Shown here one piece after another: positions 1-9,893 of a stretch of 64,000 nt of DNA. The position numbers and the translations under genes are program-made. Origin of the DNA: Burkholderiales bacterium (GTDB lineage: Bacteria; Pseudomonadota; Gammaproteobacteria; Burkholderiales; UBA11063); NCBI GenBank assembly GCA_019748155.1, contig JAIEPY010000039.1, forward strand, positions 1 through 64,000, in the 5' to 3' direction. A model generated the notes under the pieces. It ran no database searches. It was not told the DNA's origin and saw only the letters and a program-made list of their open reading frames with translations. The first letter of the stretch is position 1; each line of letters opens with the position of its first letter.

Positions 1-222
1 ATTATTGTGTATATAAACCACAGTTGAAGTCGAGCTATTACCAAAAACTGGGATTGTTCCTGCGTTATCTATTGTAATTGCAGTCGGAGTAACTGTTGGT
101 GATGTTCCATTGCCATTGCTATTGCTTGTTGAGCCATTGCAGGCAGTAATACTAGTAATAACAAGCAATCCAGAGGCGAAATATAGCAGTTTGCTTTTTA
201 GCAATGGCGGTAAATTCTTCAT
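1..222 (-). CDS. Partial CDS: N-terminus of a Ser/Thr/Asn-rich lipoprotein (runs off left edge)
   Basis: Reverse-strand ATG at 220-222; translation MKNLPPLLKSKLLYFASGLLVITSITACNGSTSNSNGNG... has a signal peptide and lipobox (ITAC), open to the window edge. Confidence 0.6.
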   Translation of the reverse strand, partial: MKNLPPLLKSKLLYFASGLLVITSITACNGSTSNSNGNGTSPTVTPTAITIDNAGTIPVFGNSSTSTVVYIHNN

Positions 223-379
223 TTTTTATAAAACCTGATAATAGTTAATCTAGAGCAATAATGGTATATTCTTTAGTTTATCATAGGCTTTCAATATTAT
301 TTATAGTAGATTTTTAGATTGCTTGAGTGCAGAGGCAATTGAGATAATGAAATTCAGCTGTGAATATAGTTGGAAAATA

Positions 380-418
380 AAAAACCACTGAGCATAACAT
401 TGTTATTCCAGTGGTTTT
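380..418 (-). terminator. Rho-independent terminator downstream of icd
   Basis: aaaaccactg...cagtggtttt stem; on the minus strand it is followed by a T-rich tract. Confidence 0.6.
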
Positions 419-463
419 AAATTATTCTACAAGAAATACTTGATAGATTAAGCTTATGTAAGA

Positions 464-1705
464 CTATAGCTTAAAGGTTTTAACTTTAAGTTTTTTATCT
501 AAATTTTTGCTGATTACATCTAAGAAGTCTTCAGTAGCCAGATATTGACTTTCGTTTACTTGATCGCCATAGATACAAACGGCCAAATCTTTAGTCATCT
601 TGCCTGATTCTACGGTTTCTACGCATACTTTTTCCAATGTCTCGCAGAAATTAATTAAATCCTTGTTACCATCTAGTTTCCCACGATGCTCTAAACCACG
701 AGTCCAAGCAAAGATTGAGGCAATTGGATTAGTTGAGGTTTTTTTACCCTGCTGGTGTAAGCGATAATGGCGGGTAACTGTTCCATGTGCTGCTTCTGAT
801 TCAATGGTTTTACCATCTGGGGTAACTAAAACTGAGGTCATTAAACCTAATGATCCGAAACCTTGTGCAACGATATCTGATTGAACGTCTCCATCATAGT
901 TCTTACATGCCCAGATGAAATTACCATGCCATTTGAGCGCTGAGGCAACCATATCATCAATTAAACGGTGCTCGTAAGTGATACGATTTTTGATGAATTT
1001 CTCTTTAAATTCATTTTCATAAATCTCTTGGAAAATATCTTTAAAACGACCATCATATTTCTTCAGAATAGTATTTTTAGTTGATAAATATAAAGGCCAT
1101 TTTTTATCTAACGCCATATTAAAGCAGGCGTAAGCAAAACCACGGATTGATTCATCAGTATTATACATACCTAATGCAACGCCATCATTTTCATAGTTGA
1201 ACACTTCATGTACTTCTGGAGTACCGTTTTCAGGTGTGAAGGTGATAGTTAGTTTACCTTTACCTTTGGTTACGAAGTCGTAAGCTTTATATTGATCGGC
1301 ATGAGCATGACGTCCAATTACAATTGGAGCTGTCCAGTTAGGAATTAAGCGTGGGATGTTGTTACATACGATTGGTTCACGGAATACGGTTCCATCCAAA
1401 ATATTGCGAATAGTTCCGTTTGGAGATTTCCACATTTTTTTGAGATTAAATTCTTTTACGCGCGCCTCATCTGGAGTAATAGTTGCGCATTTAATACCTA
1501 CATTATATTTTTTGATTGCTTCCGCAGATTCTACTGATACTTTATCTTCTGTTTTATCGCGATTTTCAATGCCAAGATCGTAATATTTAATGTCCAAATC
1601 AAGATAGGGTAAAATTAATTTTTGTTTAATAAACGCCCAAATGATTCGCGTCATTTCATCGCCATCTAGTTCAACGATTGGGTTTGCAACTTTAATTTTT
1701 TGCAT
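464..1705 (-). CDS. icd: NADP-dependent isocitrate dehydrogenase, eukaryote-like homodimeric type
   Basis: [27 protein letters not shown]..., [36 protein letters not shown]. Confidence 0.93.
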   Translation of the reverse strand: MQKIKVANPIVELDGDEMTRIIWAFIKQKLILPYLDLDIKYYDLGIENRDKTEDKVSVESAEAIKKYNVGIKCATITPDEARVKEFNLKKMWKSPNGTIRNILDGTVFREPIVCNNIPRLIPNWTAPIVIGRHAHADQYKAYDFVTKGKGKLTITFTPENGTPEVHEVFNYENDGVALGMYNTDESIRGFAYACFNMALDKKWPLYLSTKNTILKKYDGRFKDIFQEIYENEFKEKFIKNRITYEHRLIDDMVASALKWHGNFIWACKNYDGDVQSDIVAQGFGSLGLMTSVLVTPDGKTIESEAAHGTVTRHYRLHQQGKKTSTNPIASIFAWTRGLEHRGKLDGNKDLINFCETLEKVCVETVESGKMTKDLAVCIYGDQVNESQYLATEDFLDVISKNLDKKLKVKTFKL

Positions 1706-1888
1706 TTAACGACCTTTCATAGTAAATTATTAAGCGCTGGGATTATAGCATAAATGGAAGGTTGATTAGTTAGAATTTAGTTTACCCGCATTAACTATTG
1801 CTTATAATTTCCAAGGCATAATACCAGCTTATTGAATCTTTTGTCTTTGCTGTTGTGGGTTTTTAAAGCTAACAGTTGTTGCTCCATC

Positions 1889-3070
1889 CTAATTCCATTG
1901 CCGTTCAACATTGCGCAAAGCAAATTTTCTGGTTAGGATCAGCGAGCAGATCCCGGCAATTAGGCAGCAAGTAGCGAAACTAAATGCGGAGTAATTAAAT
2001 TTACCTGTTATATAATCGCTGAGCTGAATTCCAGCAGCAAATAATAAGGTTTGGCTAAAGGTCATCAATGATGCTGCCATGCTTTGTGAAACATTTTTAT
2101 TACTCATGATTAGTCGAATTATACTACCATTACTTAAACCTAAACCTAAACTATAGAAAAACAGCCCAACAGAAAGTAAATTAATAGAGAAATTAAAAAC
2201 AAAGCTAAAAATAACTCCGGCTAAGGAGATATAGCAACCGCGCAAAATTAATTGATGAAATTGCCAGCGTCCTGCCAAGAATTGCATAGCAATACTTGAA
2301 ATTGACAGACCGCCAATAGTAATAATCTGATAAATGATGTAATGAGTGTAGTCCAAGTGAAGATTGTGCAGAATCAAATTGGGGGCTAATCCGAGCCAGA
2401 TTAATAATGGCATTGCTGCAGCAATTGTGCAAGCTACACCTAGCATATAATTTGAACTGGTCGCAATTTCCCAATAATGGCGCAATACTGGCTTTAGTTC
2501 TAGTTTTTCAACTCGAGTAGTGCTTTCAGGAGTATTTTTATACAAGCCACACAAGCTGATAAAGCCTAAGATACAAGTTAAAATAAAAATATAGCGCCAA
2601 CTACTATAACTAACGATTATACCACCAATTAGAGGCCCGATTAGCGGTGCAAGGATGCTTATATTACCCATGATAGAGATAATTTTAACTGCACCCTTAT
2701 CGTCAAATTTTTCATGGATAATCGCATAACCCATCGCGATAAATGCCATTCCACTACCTTGTAACCAGCGTCCTAACATAAACTGATTAATACTCATACT
2801 GCAGGCGATAAGGATAGTAAAGATTAAGAACGAGAAATTACCAATTAAAATCATTTTTCGTTTACCATAACGCTCAGCAAGAGGTCCAAGCCAGAGTTGA
2901 ATCGCACATTCACCCAACATATAGAAGCTAAGTGATGCAGCAACATAGCTCAATGGCGCGTTAAACTGATTGACTACCGCGATCATCCCCGGCATAATCA
3001 TATCATTAGCAGAGTAGGTGGTAAATTCGTAAATAACTAGGAATACTGCAAATAAATAAAGTTTTTTCAT
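1889..3070 (-). CDS. MFS drug-resistance transporter (MdfA/Bcr-like)
   Basis: About 12 TM segments, motif A-like GPLAERYGKRKMILIG, YEFTTYSANDMIMPGM N-terminus. Confidence 0.75.
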   Translation of the reverse strand: MKKLYLFAVFLVIYEFTTYSANDMIMPGMIAVVNQFNAPLSYVAASLSFYMLGECAIQLWLGPLAERYGKRKMILIGNFSFLIFTILIACSMSINQFMLGRWLQGSGMAFIAMGYAIIHEKFDDKGAVKIISIMGNISILAPLIGPLIGGIIVSYSSWRYIFILTCILGFISLCGLYKNTPESTTRVEKLELKPVLRHYWEIATSSNYMLGVACTIAAAMPLLIWLGLAPNLILHNLHLDYTHYIIYQIITIGGLSISSIAMQFLAGRWQFHQLILRGCYISLAGVIFSFVFNFSINLLSVGLFFYSLGLGLSNGSIIRLIMSNKNVSQSMAASLMTFSQTLLFAAGIQLSDYITGKFNYSAFSFATCCLIAGICSLILTRKFALRNVERQWN

Positions 3071-3101
3071 TATGTCGTCAATAAGTACTTTTCAAAAGTT
3101 A

Positions 3102-4241
3102 TCAATCTAGGAAAAATTTAGTATTCAATGGAACATAATCAGTTTTTAAATGATTGATTTTAATTAGTTTTGTGCTGGAGACATGACTTTTCTCGGCGAT
3201 ATTATATAACGTATCGCCGGTTTCAATCACAATATAATGTTTACCACGAGGTGAGGTTTTGATTCTGGATTTAAAACTTGGACGCGCTTGAGGTGATTTT
3301 GTTTTAATCGGAGTATTTGTTTTTGATTGCGCTTTATCAGTCTTGGCAGTTGATTTATGTGCCGCATTAATTGGAGTTGAATCCATTGCTGAAATAGTCT
3401 TACTTGTATTGCTAGATAATTTTATTTTATTGTTAGCAATTTTAGTTGAGGGGGTTGGTTTTACTGCCATGATTTGATTGCCTTCAGCTGCCTGTGATGC
3501 TGCTGAGGGTTGGTCAAACGTTGCTAGTTGTTGTTTCAGTTGTTTGATTCGATTAGCTAGAATCTTTTTATTTTTAGCACTTAAATTAGCGCTTTTTAGG
3601 CCACTTAGCGCAGTTATTTTCATTTGCAATAATTCTGGTGTAACTATTCCATCATATGAGCTAACATAATAGCTGGCTCGAGGGTAATTATTTTGCAAAA
3701 TATAGGCATAAGTTATTCCTAAATAAGCAGCTAAAGGTGGATTTGATTTGCTGAGTACTTGTGAGTAGCTGTCAATCGCTGATTCTAGCTTATTTTGGCT
3801 GGTATAGCAATCGCCATGACTAATATAGACTGAGTTTAGTTCTGACTCACTATTTGCTGCAAGTTTGATTGCTTGTTGATAGTTCAAATCTGCCTGCGGA
3901 TATTTTTGAGTGACGCAAAAGAAATTAGCATAAGCTAGCCTAAATTCAGTATTCTCATCATCTATATCAATCGCACGTAAATAGCTTGTTTCTGCTGCTT
4001 TATAATCTTGTAATTGTTGATAAGATTTTGCTTGAACTAACCAGCCATATCCATTATCTGGATCTTGTTGTATTGCCATATTGGCAGATTCCAGTGCGTC
4101 ATCTGCTTGAGATTGCTTAAGTAATAAATTTGCGTTATTAATGTAATTGCTAGTGCTTTTTGTACTAGGCTTGACGCTGGAACAAGCCAATAAATTTATA
4201 CTGATAAGACTTAGTAATAGTAAGTTTTTGTAATTAATCAT
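3102..4241 (-). CDS. Lipoprotein with TPR repeats (PilF/PilW-like) and C-terminal LysM domain
   Basis: Lipobox LLACSS; TPR repeats; C-terminal HYIVIETGDTLYNIAEKSHVSSTKLIKINHL matches LysM. Confidence 0.7.
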   Translation of the reverse strand: MINYKNLLLLSLISINLLACSSVKPSTKSTSNYINNANLLLKQSQADDALESANMAIQQDPDNGYGWLVQAKSYQQLQDYKAAETSYLRAIDIDDENTEFRLAYANFFCVTQKYPQADLNYQQAIKLAANSESELNSVYISHGDCYTSQNKLESAIDSYSQVLSKSNPPLAAYLGITYAYILQNNYPRASYYVSSYDGIVTPELLQMKITALSGLKSANLSAKNKKILANRIKQLKQQLATFDQPSAASQAAEGNQIMAVKPTPSTKIANNKIKLSSNTSKTISAMDSTPINAAHKSTAKTDKAQSKTNTPIKTKSPQARPSFKSRIKTSPRGKHYIVIETGDTLYNIAEKSHVSSTKLIKINHLKTDYVPLNTKFFLD

Positions 4242-4415
4242 TTAATCTCCTTGCGAAAATAAAAGCACATAAAGGTAAACAGCCGCAAGTGAGTGCGCGC
4301 AGGACATTTATCATAGTCTTTAAAAGACTCAGTAAGACGCGTATTAAGTACAAGTATCGCATTCATCCCCAGCAGTTGAGCCTATGAAGCTTCATATCTC
4401 TAGTAAATAAATCTA

Positions 4416-5582
4416 TCAACCTTCATTATTATTGGGGCTAATACTTTCCCATGAATAACAAGCAGGGCACTGCCAGAAGAAGGTTTTAGATTTAAAGCTG
4501 CAACACCCGCAATGATAGTAAGATAATTTATCATTATATTTCAGGAGTAGGTTTTTAATTCTTTCGGCATCGCTTTTACTCTCTTGTGCTTCGAGAATGT
4601 GCGCCCGCGCATCAATAATTAATGCTGCTACTTTGGCACTAGGGCGGTGAATGAGCGAGTTGCGCAGATATTCAACAGTTGCTTCAGGCGTATCATAATT
4701 AGCGAGTTTTTGGTATGCGACATCATGAAGATTTAATTGTGGAAATAATGTTGCATAGCCTTTGATTAGTGTCAGACCTTCTTTGACTTTATTAATTCGT
4801 AGATAGGCATCAAACATTTTGTCCAAAACTAATGGTAAATATTGATAGCTTTGCTTTTCAATTTGCTGCCAGGTTTGGATCGCGCTAGTGTAATCTTCCT
4901 GATTAAAATAAACCTCGCCGAGCAAAATATTGGCACGGACACATTTACGATTAGTGTCTAATGCAGTTGTTACAAACTCTTTTGCTTTATCATAGGAGGA
5001 TTTAATAATAGCTTCTTGCGCCAATTCACAGTTAAACTGAGCCAGCTCAGTATGGAAACTGAAATCAGAACTGGCAAGTTTTTTAGCGGTATCAATTGCT
5101 TCAATCCAGTTTTTATCTTGCTGGTAAATCAGCAAGAGCATTTCAAGTGCCTGATGTCCATACATTTCGCTATTGAGTAATTTTAAGAGCGTTGATTCTG
5201 AACGATCAATCAGTCCAGCTTTTTGGAAATCTTGTGCCAATTCCAGACGAATTTTATCTTTGGTTTCATTAGAAAAAACATATTGTGAGGTAAGTAATTT
5301 GGTGTGTAATTTGATAGCTAAATCATTTTCTCCACGCTTACGATATAAGCGCCCGAGACTAAACTGTAATTCAACTAATTGTGGCTCTTGTTCTACAACT
5401 TGCTTAAGTTCATCACTGGCAATGCCAGTTTTATTATCAACTAAGGCATCTACGCTGTCAAAAATCCTTTGTGGTAAGCGTTTGGCTTGTTTGAGAACTA
5501 CTTTCATGTCAATACGTCCGGCAATCCAGCCAAATGCAAAGAAAAGCGGGGTAATTAATAACCAAATAACTAAAATATCCAA
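4416..5582 (-). CDS. lapB: Lipopolysaccharide assembly protein LapB (YciM)
   Basis: N-terminal TM, TPRs, C-terminal rubredoxin-like CGCC...CPAC; adjacent to lapA. Confidence 0.85.
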   Translation of the reverse strand: MDILVIWLLITPLFFAFGWIAGRIDMKVVLKQAKRLPQRIFDSVDALVDNKTGIASDELKQVVEQEPQLVELQFSLGRLYRKRGENDLAIKLHTKLLTSQYVFSNETKDKIRLELAQDFQKAGLIDRSESTLLKLLNSEMYGHQALEMLLLIYQQDKNWIEAIDTAKKLASSDFSFHTELAQFNCELAQEAIIKSSYDKAKEFVTTALDTNRKCVRANILLGEVYFNQEDYTSAIQTWQQIEKQSYQYLPLVLDKMFDAYLRINKVKEGLTLIKGYATLFPQLNLHDVAYQKLANYDTPEATVEYLRNSLIHRPSAKVAALIIDARAHILEAQESKSDAERIKNLLLKYNDKLSYYHCGCCSFKSKTFFWQCPACYSWESISPNNNEG

Positions 5583-5599
5583 ATCTAAATTCCCTGTGG

Positions 5600-5878
5600 T
5601 TAAATAATTTGATCGGCTTTAGATGTTTTTTCTTCAATCTTGCCGAGTTGTTTTTTAAATTTGCTAATTTGAGATTTTAACGCTAAGTTATTAACAAACC
5701 CATAAAGTAATCCGATTAGCAATCCTCCGACAGCAAAAATTGCTAATGTGATAATTAGTGGTAATTTTAATACATAGACACTGAAAAAGTTAAACTCAAC
5801 AGTTTGCATATTATTTATAGCAAGTACTAGGAGCAGAACAAAAACTACGACTTGAATTATAATTTTGAATACTTTCAT
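5600..5878 (-). CDS. lapA: LapA family membrane protein (DUF1049)
   Basis: 92 aa with two TM helices, NNMQTVEFNFF motif, directly upstream of lapB. Confidence 0.8.
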   Translation of the reverse strand: MKVFKIIIQVVVFVLLLVLAINNMQTVEFNFFSVYVLKLPLIITLAIFAVGGLLIGLLYGFVNNLALKSQISKFKKQLGKIEEKTSKADQII

Positions 5879-6031
5879 AGTGTTACCTTTTTTTAGCTGG
5901 TGTATTTTACGCTTTTATAAACTTAATTATACCACAATAATAATATACCTCTTCTCCTAACTTAACCCTAAAGTGATGCGGTCTAAATTATTTTTGCCTG
6001 ATAATTTGCAATGTCTGCACTAAAGCCATTC

Positions 6032-6040
6032 TGGTATAAT
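6032..6040 (+). promoter_or_regulatory. Extended -10 promoter element for the PFK gene
   Basis: TGGTATAAT 31 nt upstream of ATG 6071; GGAGG RBS at about 6056. Confidence 0.5.
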
Positions 6041-6070
6041 AACGTTAACAATTTGGAGGTATTTTACTCA

Positions 6071-7339
6071 ATGAAAAAAACAAAACAAAATGCGATTTAT
6101 GCACAATCAGGTGGCGTTACTGCGGTTATTAATGCCTCAGCAGCCGGAGTAATAAATGCTTGTCGTCAGTATTCTGATCAAATCGGTACACTATATGCTG
6201 GTTCAAATGGTATTTTGGGTGTCTTAAATGAAGAATTAATTGACACTACTCTAGAACCTCAGGCTGCGATTGACGCACTACGTCACACCCCTAGTGGAGC
6301 GTTTGGTTCTTGTCGTTATAAACTTAAATCATTGGAACAAAATCGTCGTGAGTATGAACGTTTAATCGAAGTTTTTGCCGCTTATGACATAGGTTATTTC
6401 TTTTATAATGGTGGTAATGATTCGGCTGATACTTGTCTAAAAGTTTCGCAAATTGCAGAAGAATTAGCTTATCCGATCCATGCTATTCACATACCGAAAA
6501 CTATTGACAATGACTTGGTTGTAACTGATAATTGCCCAGGTTTTGGTTCAGTTGCCAAATATGTAGCAACTTCAATTCGTGAAGCAGGTTTTGATCTTGA
6601 ATCAATGCATAAAACTTCAACTAAGGTTTTTATTTTGGAAGTTATGGGACGTAATGCCGGATGGATTGCAGCTGCTTGTGGAGTGGCTAGTGAATCGGAA
6701 GAACAACCACCTCATATTATATTGTTTCCTGAAATAACTTTTGACGAGGATGGGTTTATTCAAAAAGTTAAACATTCAGTAGATAACTATGGGTACTGTG
6801 TTATTGCTGTATCTGAGGGGCTTAAGGATCGCTATGGAATGGAATTAAGTGCTTCGCAACATACGGTAGATGATTTTGGACATCATCAATTAGGCGGTGT
6901 AGCTCCGGTAATTGCAGGAATTATTAAAAAACGCTTAGGCTACAAATACCATTGGGCGGTTGCTGATTATTTACAGCGTGCAGCTCGCCATATTGCTTCC
7001 GCGGTTGACGTTGAACAAGCCTATGCTCTTGGATTTAAAGGTGTTGAAATGGCTCTTGCTGGCGCAAATGCAGTAATGCCATACATTAACCGAGTTTCAA
7101 CTACGCCGTATCAGTGGGCTATCGAACAAGTTGCACTGACTAAGGTTGCCAATAAAGAAAAATTTATGCCTCGTGATTTTATTAGCGAAGATGGGTTTCA
7201 TATTGCAGCCCCTTGCCGTGAGTATATTTTACCATTGATTGAAGGCGAAGATTATCCTCCGTACAGAAATGGCTTACCAGATTATGTACGCCTAAATAAA
7301 CAATATATCGCAAAGAAATTAAAGGACTTTAATCAATGA
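6071..7339 (+). CDS. 6-phosphofructokinase, likely diphosphate-dependent
   Basis: IYAQSGGVTAVINAS, YNGGNDSADT, PKTIDNDL, MGRNAGWIAA; start revised from 6011 to 6071 by RBS and promoter position. Confidence 0.85.
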   Translation: MKKTKQNAIYAQSGGVTAVINASAAGVINACRQYSDQIGTLYAGSNGILGVLNEELIDTTLEPQAAIDALRHTPSGAFGSCRYKLKSLEQNRREYERLIEVFAAYDIGYFFYNGGNDSADTCLKVSQIAEELAYPIHAIHIPKTIDNDLVVTDNCPGFGSVAKYVATSIREAGFDLESMHKTSTKVFILEVMGRNAGWIAAACGVASESEEQPPHIILFPEITFDEDGFIQKVKHSVDNYGYCVIAVSEGLKDRYGMELSASQHTVDDFGHHQLGGVAPVIAGIIKKRLGYKYHWAVADYLQRAARHIASAVDVEQAYALGFKGVEMALAGANAVMPYINRVSTTPYQWAIEQVALTKVANKEKFMPRDFISEDGFHIAAPCREYILPLIEGEDYPPYRNGLPDYVRLNKQYIAKKLKDFNQ

Positions 7340-7938
7340 TGACACTGAAAGTGACACTGGCAATTACTGGTGCCAGTGGTATGCCATATACACTTAAATT
7401 ATTGTCTGAGCTGTTAGCCAGAGAGTGCTTAGTTAATCTGGTTATCAGCAAGGCTGGCATACTTACGCTTAGGCAAGAGCTTGATATTGTGCTTAGTGCT
7501 AATATTGAGCAATCCCGCTTAAAGTTGATTGAGACACTAAACCTGGTGAACCCCGATAATTTTAAACTTTATGCAATTGCCGATTGGTTTGCACCTATGG
7601 CATCTGGTTCAAGTGTGGATGATGCAATGGTGGTGTGCCCATGCTCAATGGCAACTCTGGGTAAGATTGCAAGTGGCATTGGTGATGATTTAATTGCTAG
7701 AAGTGCTGATGTAATTCTCAAAGAACGCAAAAATCTAATCATTGTTCCGCGTGAAAGCCCATTTTCGACAATCCATTTGGAAAACATGCTCAAATTATCG
7801 CGTTTAGGTGTCGCAATAGTTGCACCGATTCCGGCATTTTATAACCATCCCAAGACACTTGATGATGTAATCAATTTTATTGTAAGCCGTATTTTGGATC
7901 AGTTAGGTATTAATAATTCTTTAACAAAGCGCTGGTAG
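7336..7938 (+). CDS. ubiX: Flavin prenyltransferase UbiX
   Basis: LAITGASGMPYTLKLLSELL, PMASGSSVDDAMVVCPCSMATLGKIASGIGDDLIARSADVILKERK; 4-nt ATGA overlap with upstream gene. Confidence 0.92.
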   Translation: MMTLKVTLAITGASGMPYTLKLLSELLARECLVNLVISKAGILTLRQELDIVLSANIEQSRLKLIETLNLVNPDNFKLYAIADWFAPMASGSSVDDAMVVCPCSMATLGKIASGIGDDLIARSADVILKERKNLIIVPRESPFSTIHLENMLKLSRLGVAIVAPIPAFYNHPKTLDDVINFIVSRILDQLGINNSLTKRW

Positions 7939-7950
7939 ATTTGCTATAAT
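7921..7950 (+). promoter_or_regulatory. Sigma70-like promoter for grxD
   Basis: TTAACA - 18 nt - TATAAT, inside the ubiX 3' end, about 35 nt upstream of ATG 7985. Confidence 0.5.
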
Positions 7951-7984
7951 ACTTTATTAAAATTTATGGTTATTAAGGATTGAA

Positions 7985-8293
7985 ATGGAACATACTATAC
8001 AACAAATTAAAAAACTAGTTAATGAAAATAATGTTGTCTTATTCATGAAGGGTAATGCAAAGTTTCCAATGTGTGGATTTTCAGGGCGTGCTCTTAAAAT
8101 TTTATCATTATGTGGTGTAACTGATTTTATTACCGTCAACGTGCTTGAAGATGAGAGTGTACGTCAAGCAATTAAAGAATACTCTAATTGGCCGACAGTT
8201 CCGCAGCTCTACGTAAAAGGTGAGTTTATCGGTGGATCCGATATTATGGCAGAGATGTATGAATCTGGTGAATTACAAGAAGTTTTTAAATAA
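7985..8293 (+). CDS. grxD: Grx4-family monothiol glutaredoxin
   Basis: VVLFMKGNAKFPMCGFSGRALKIL, WPTVPQLYVKGEFIGGSDI. Confidence 0.93.
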   Translation: MEHTIQQIKKLVNENNVVLFMKGNAKFPMCGFSGRALKILSLCGVTDFITVNVLEDESVRQAIKEYSNWPTVPQLYVKGEFIGGSDIMAEMYESGELQEVFK

Positions 8294-8299
8294 ATCAGA

Positions 8300-8322
8300 A
8301 GGCGCTATTATGCGCCTTTTTA
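8300..8322 (+). terminator. Hairpin plus T-tract terminator after grxD
   Basis: aggcgc-tattat-gcgccttttt. Confidence 0.65.
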
Positions 8323-8340
8323 ATTTTAGAGGTATTATAA

Positions 8341-9831
8341 ATGAATGGATTTCTTAATCTGCTGCAGTTACGTACTATTGAGCAGGAAGCAGCTAATTTG
8401 GGAATTAATTTGATTGAGCGGGCAGGGCTTTCAATTGCAAAATTAGTTGGTTCGCAGTTTAGTAAAAAACACCGCATTTTAGTAGTCGCGGGTCGGGGAA
8501 ATAATGGCAGTGATGGAATGGCGGCCGCAATTAATCTGATTGAAGCCGGCTACAAAGTTGATTTGGTTCGTTTATTTAAAGATAATACTGCGCTTAATCA
8601 ACAGTGGTATGAGCGTTGTGTTGTACTTAAAAAACCTTTAACTAGGATACCTAGTGATTTGTCTAAATATCAGTTAATTATTGATGCAATTTATGGTATT
8701 GGTCTTACTCATGAATTAGATGTAGAGACGGCTAAAATTGTTCAAAAAATTAACCAGCAGTCTTCTTTTGTTTTAAGCTTAGATGCACCAAGTGGCTTGA
8801 ATCCATTTAGCGGTAAGGTATTTGGTGAGGCAATTCATGCAGATTGTACTTTAACTTTCATCAGCGATAAGCCTGGGTTGCACACTGGTGACGGTTTAGA
8901 TTGTAGCGGTGAGGTTCAGGTGGTCGAATTAGTTGATATTTCTGAATATAAATTACCTGATGCATTATATCCAGCTAGTTTTAATGTTTTGGATGATATT
9001 AACTATAGCCCTCTTTTGCGCATGAAATTTAACACCAACAAAGGTAGCTATGGTACAGTTGCCATCATCGGCGGTAACAAAGGAATGCATGGTGCGCTAT
9101 TTTTAGCCGGTAGAGCTGCATTGTTAGCCGGAGCTGGCAAAGTTGTACTTGGTGCATTGGACAATGATTTTAAGTTAGACTTTTCGATGCCTGAACTAAT
9201 GAGTCAATCACCAAAAGAGATTGTTCGTAACCTACAAGCATTTGATGCAATTGCGATTGGACCGGGTCTGGGGCAAGACGATAAAGCGGTCAAAATTCTT
9301 GATAAATTATTGGGTGATATTGAAGATAGCAAATTACTAGTTGATGCCGATGCGCTAAATTTAATTGCTAATAATCTTGAGTTAAAATTAAAATTCCGTG
9401 AAGTACGTTATAAAATTATTACCCCACATCCTGGTGAAGCTGCGCGTATTTTGGGGGTTACTGTTAATGAGGTTCAGGAGGATCGCTTTATGTCGATTAC
9501 AGATATTTCGACTAAGCTCAACGCTGTGACGATTTTGAAAGGCGCAGGCAGCCTGATTCAATCAAATAACCAAATTTTTGTTAATACTACAGGTAACCCA
9601 GGCTTGGCAAATGCCGGACAGGGGGATACTTTAACCGGCTTGATTGCTGCTTTTTTAGCTCAAGGTATGGAGATGCTGGATGCAACTCGCTTAGGTGTTT
9701 TTGTGCATGGTTTAGCTGCTGATCATTTAGTTGTTCAAAAGCGTGGCTATAATGGTATTTTGGCAAGTCTTGTGGCTGAAGAGGCTAGCTGTGTAATTAA
9801 TGAAATTGTATATGGTAAATTATTCCAATAG
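8341..9831 (+). CDS. nnr: Bifunctional NAD(P)H-hydrate epimerase / ADP-dependent dehydratase
   Basis: VVAGRGNNGSDGMAAA (epimerase), GSYGTVAIIGGNKGMHGA, ITPHPGEAARIL, NPGLANAGQGDTLTGLIAAFLAQGM (dehydratase). Confidence 0.93.
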   Translation: MNGFLNLLQLRTIEQEAANLGINLIERAGLSIAKLVGSQFSKKHRILVVAGRGNNGSDGMAAAINLIEAGYKVDLVRLFKDNTALNQQWYERCVVLKKPLTRIPSDLSKYQLIIDAIYGIGLTHELDVETAKIVQKINQQSSFVLSLDAPSGLNPFSGKVFGEAIHADCTLTFISDKPGLHTGDGLDCSGEVQVVELVDISEYKLPDALYPASFNVLDDINYSPLLRMKFNTNKGSYGTVAIIGGNKGMHGALFLAGRAALLAGAGKVVLGALDNDFKLDFSMPELMSQSPKEIVRNLQAFDAIAIGPGLGQDDKAVKILDKLLGDIEDSKLLVDADALNLIANNLELKLKFREVRYKIITPHPGEAARILGVTVNEVQEDRFMSITDISTKLNAVTILKGAGSLIQSNNQIFVNTTGNPGLANAGQGDTLTGLIAAFLAQGMEMLDATRLGVFVHGLAADHLVVQKRGYNGILASLVAEEASCVINEIVYGKLFQ

Positions 9832-9847
9832 TTTTATAGCTAAAATT

Positions 9848-9878
9848 AAAAAACCGCTGATTATCCAGCGGTTTTTTA
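9848..9878. terminator. Bidirectional terminator between convergent genes
   Basis: aaaaaaccgctg-attat-ccagcggtttttt, symmetric A/T tracts. Confidence 0.75.
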
Positions 9879-9893
9879 ATAGCTTTAACAAGC

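Noticed and set aside
1356-1583. Antisense ORF in icd
   Set aside because: Opposite to a well-supported gene with no domain, RBS or promoter; the same applies to other internal antisense/overlapping ORFs such as 19844-20278, 30395-30724, 42470-42763 and 5173-5607.
6011-6070. N-terminal extension of PFK in the ORF track
   Set aside because: Contains the extended -10 and RBS; ATG 6071 is the better start.
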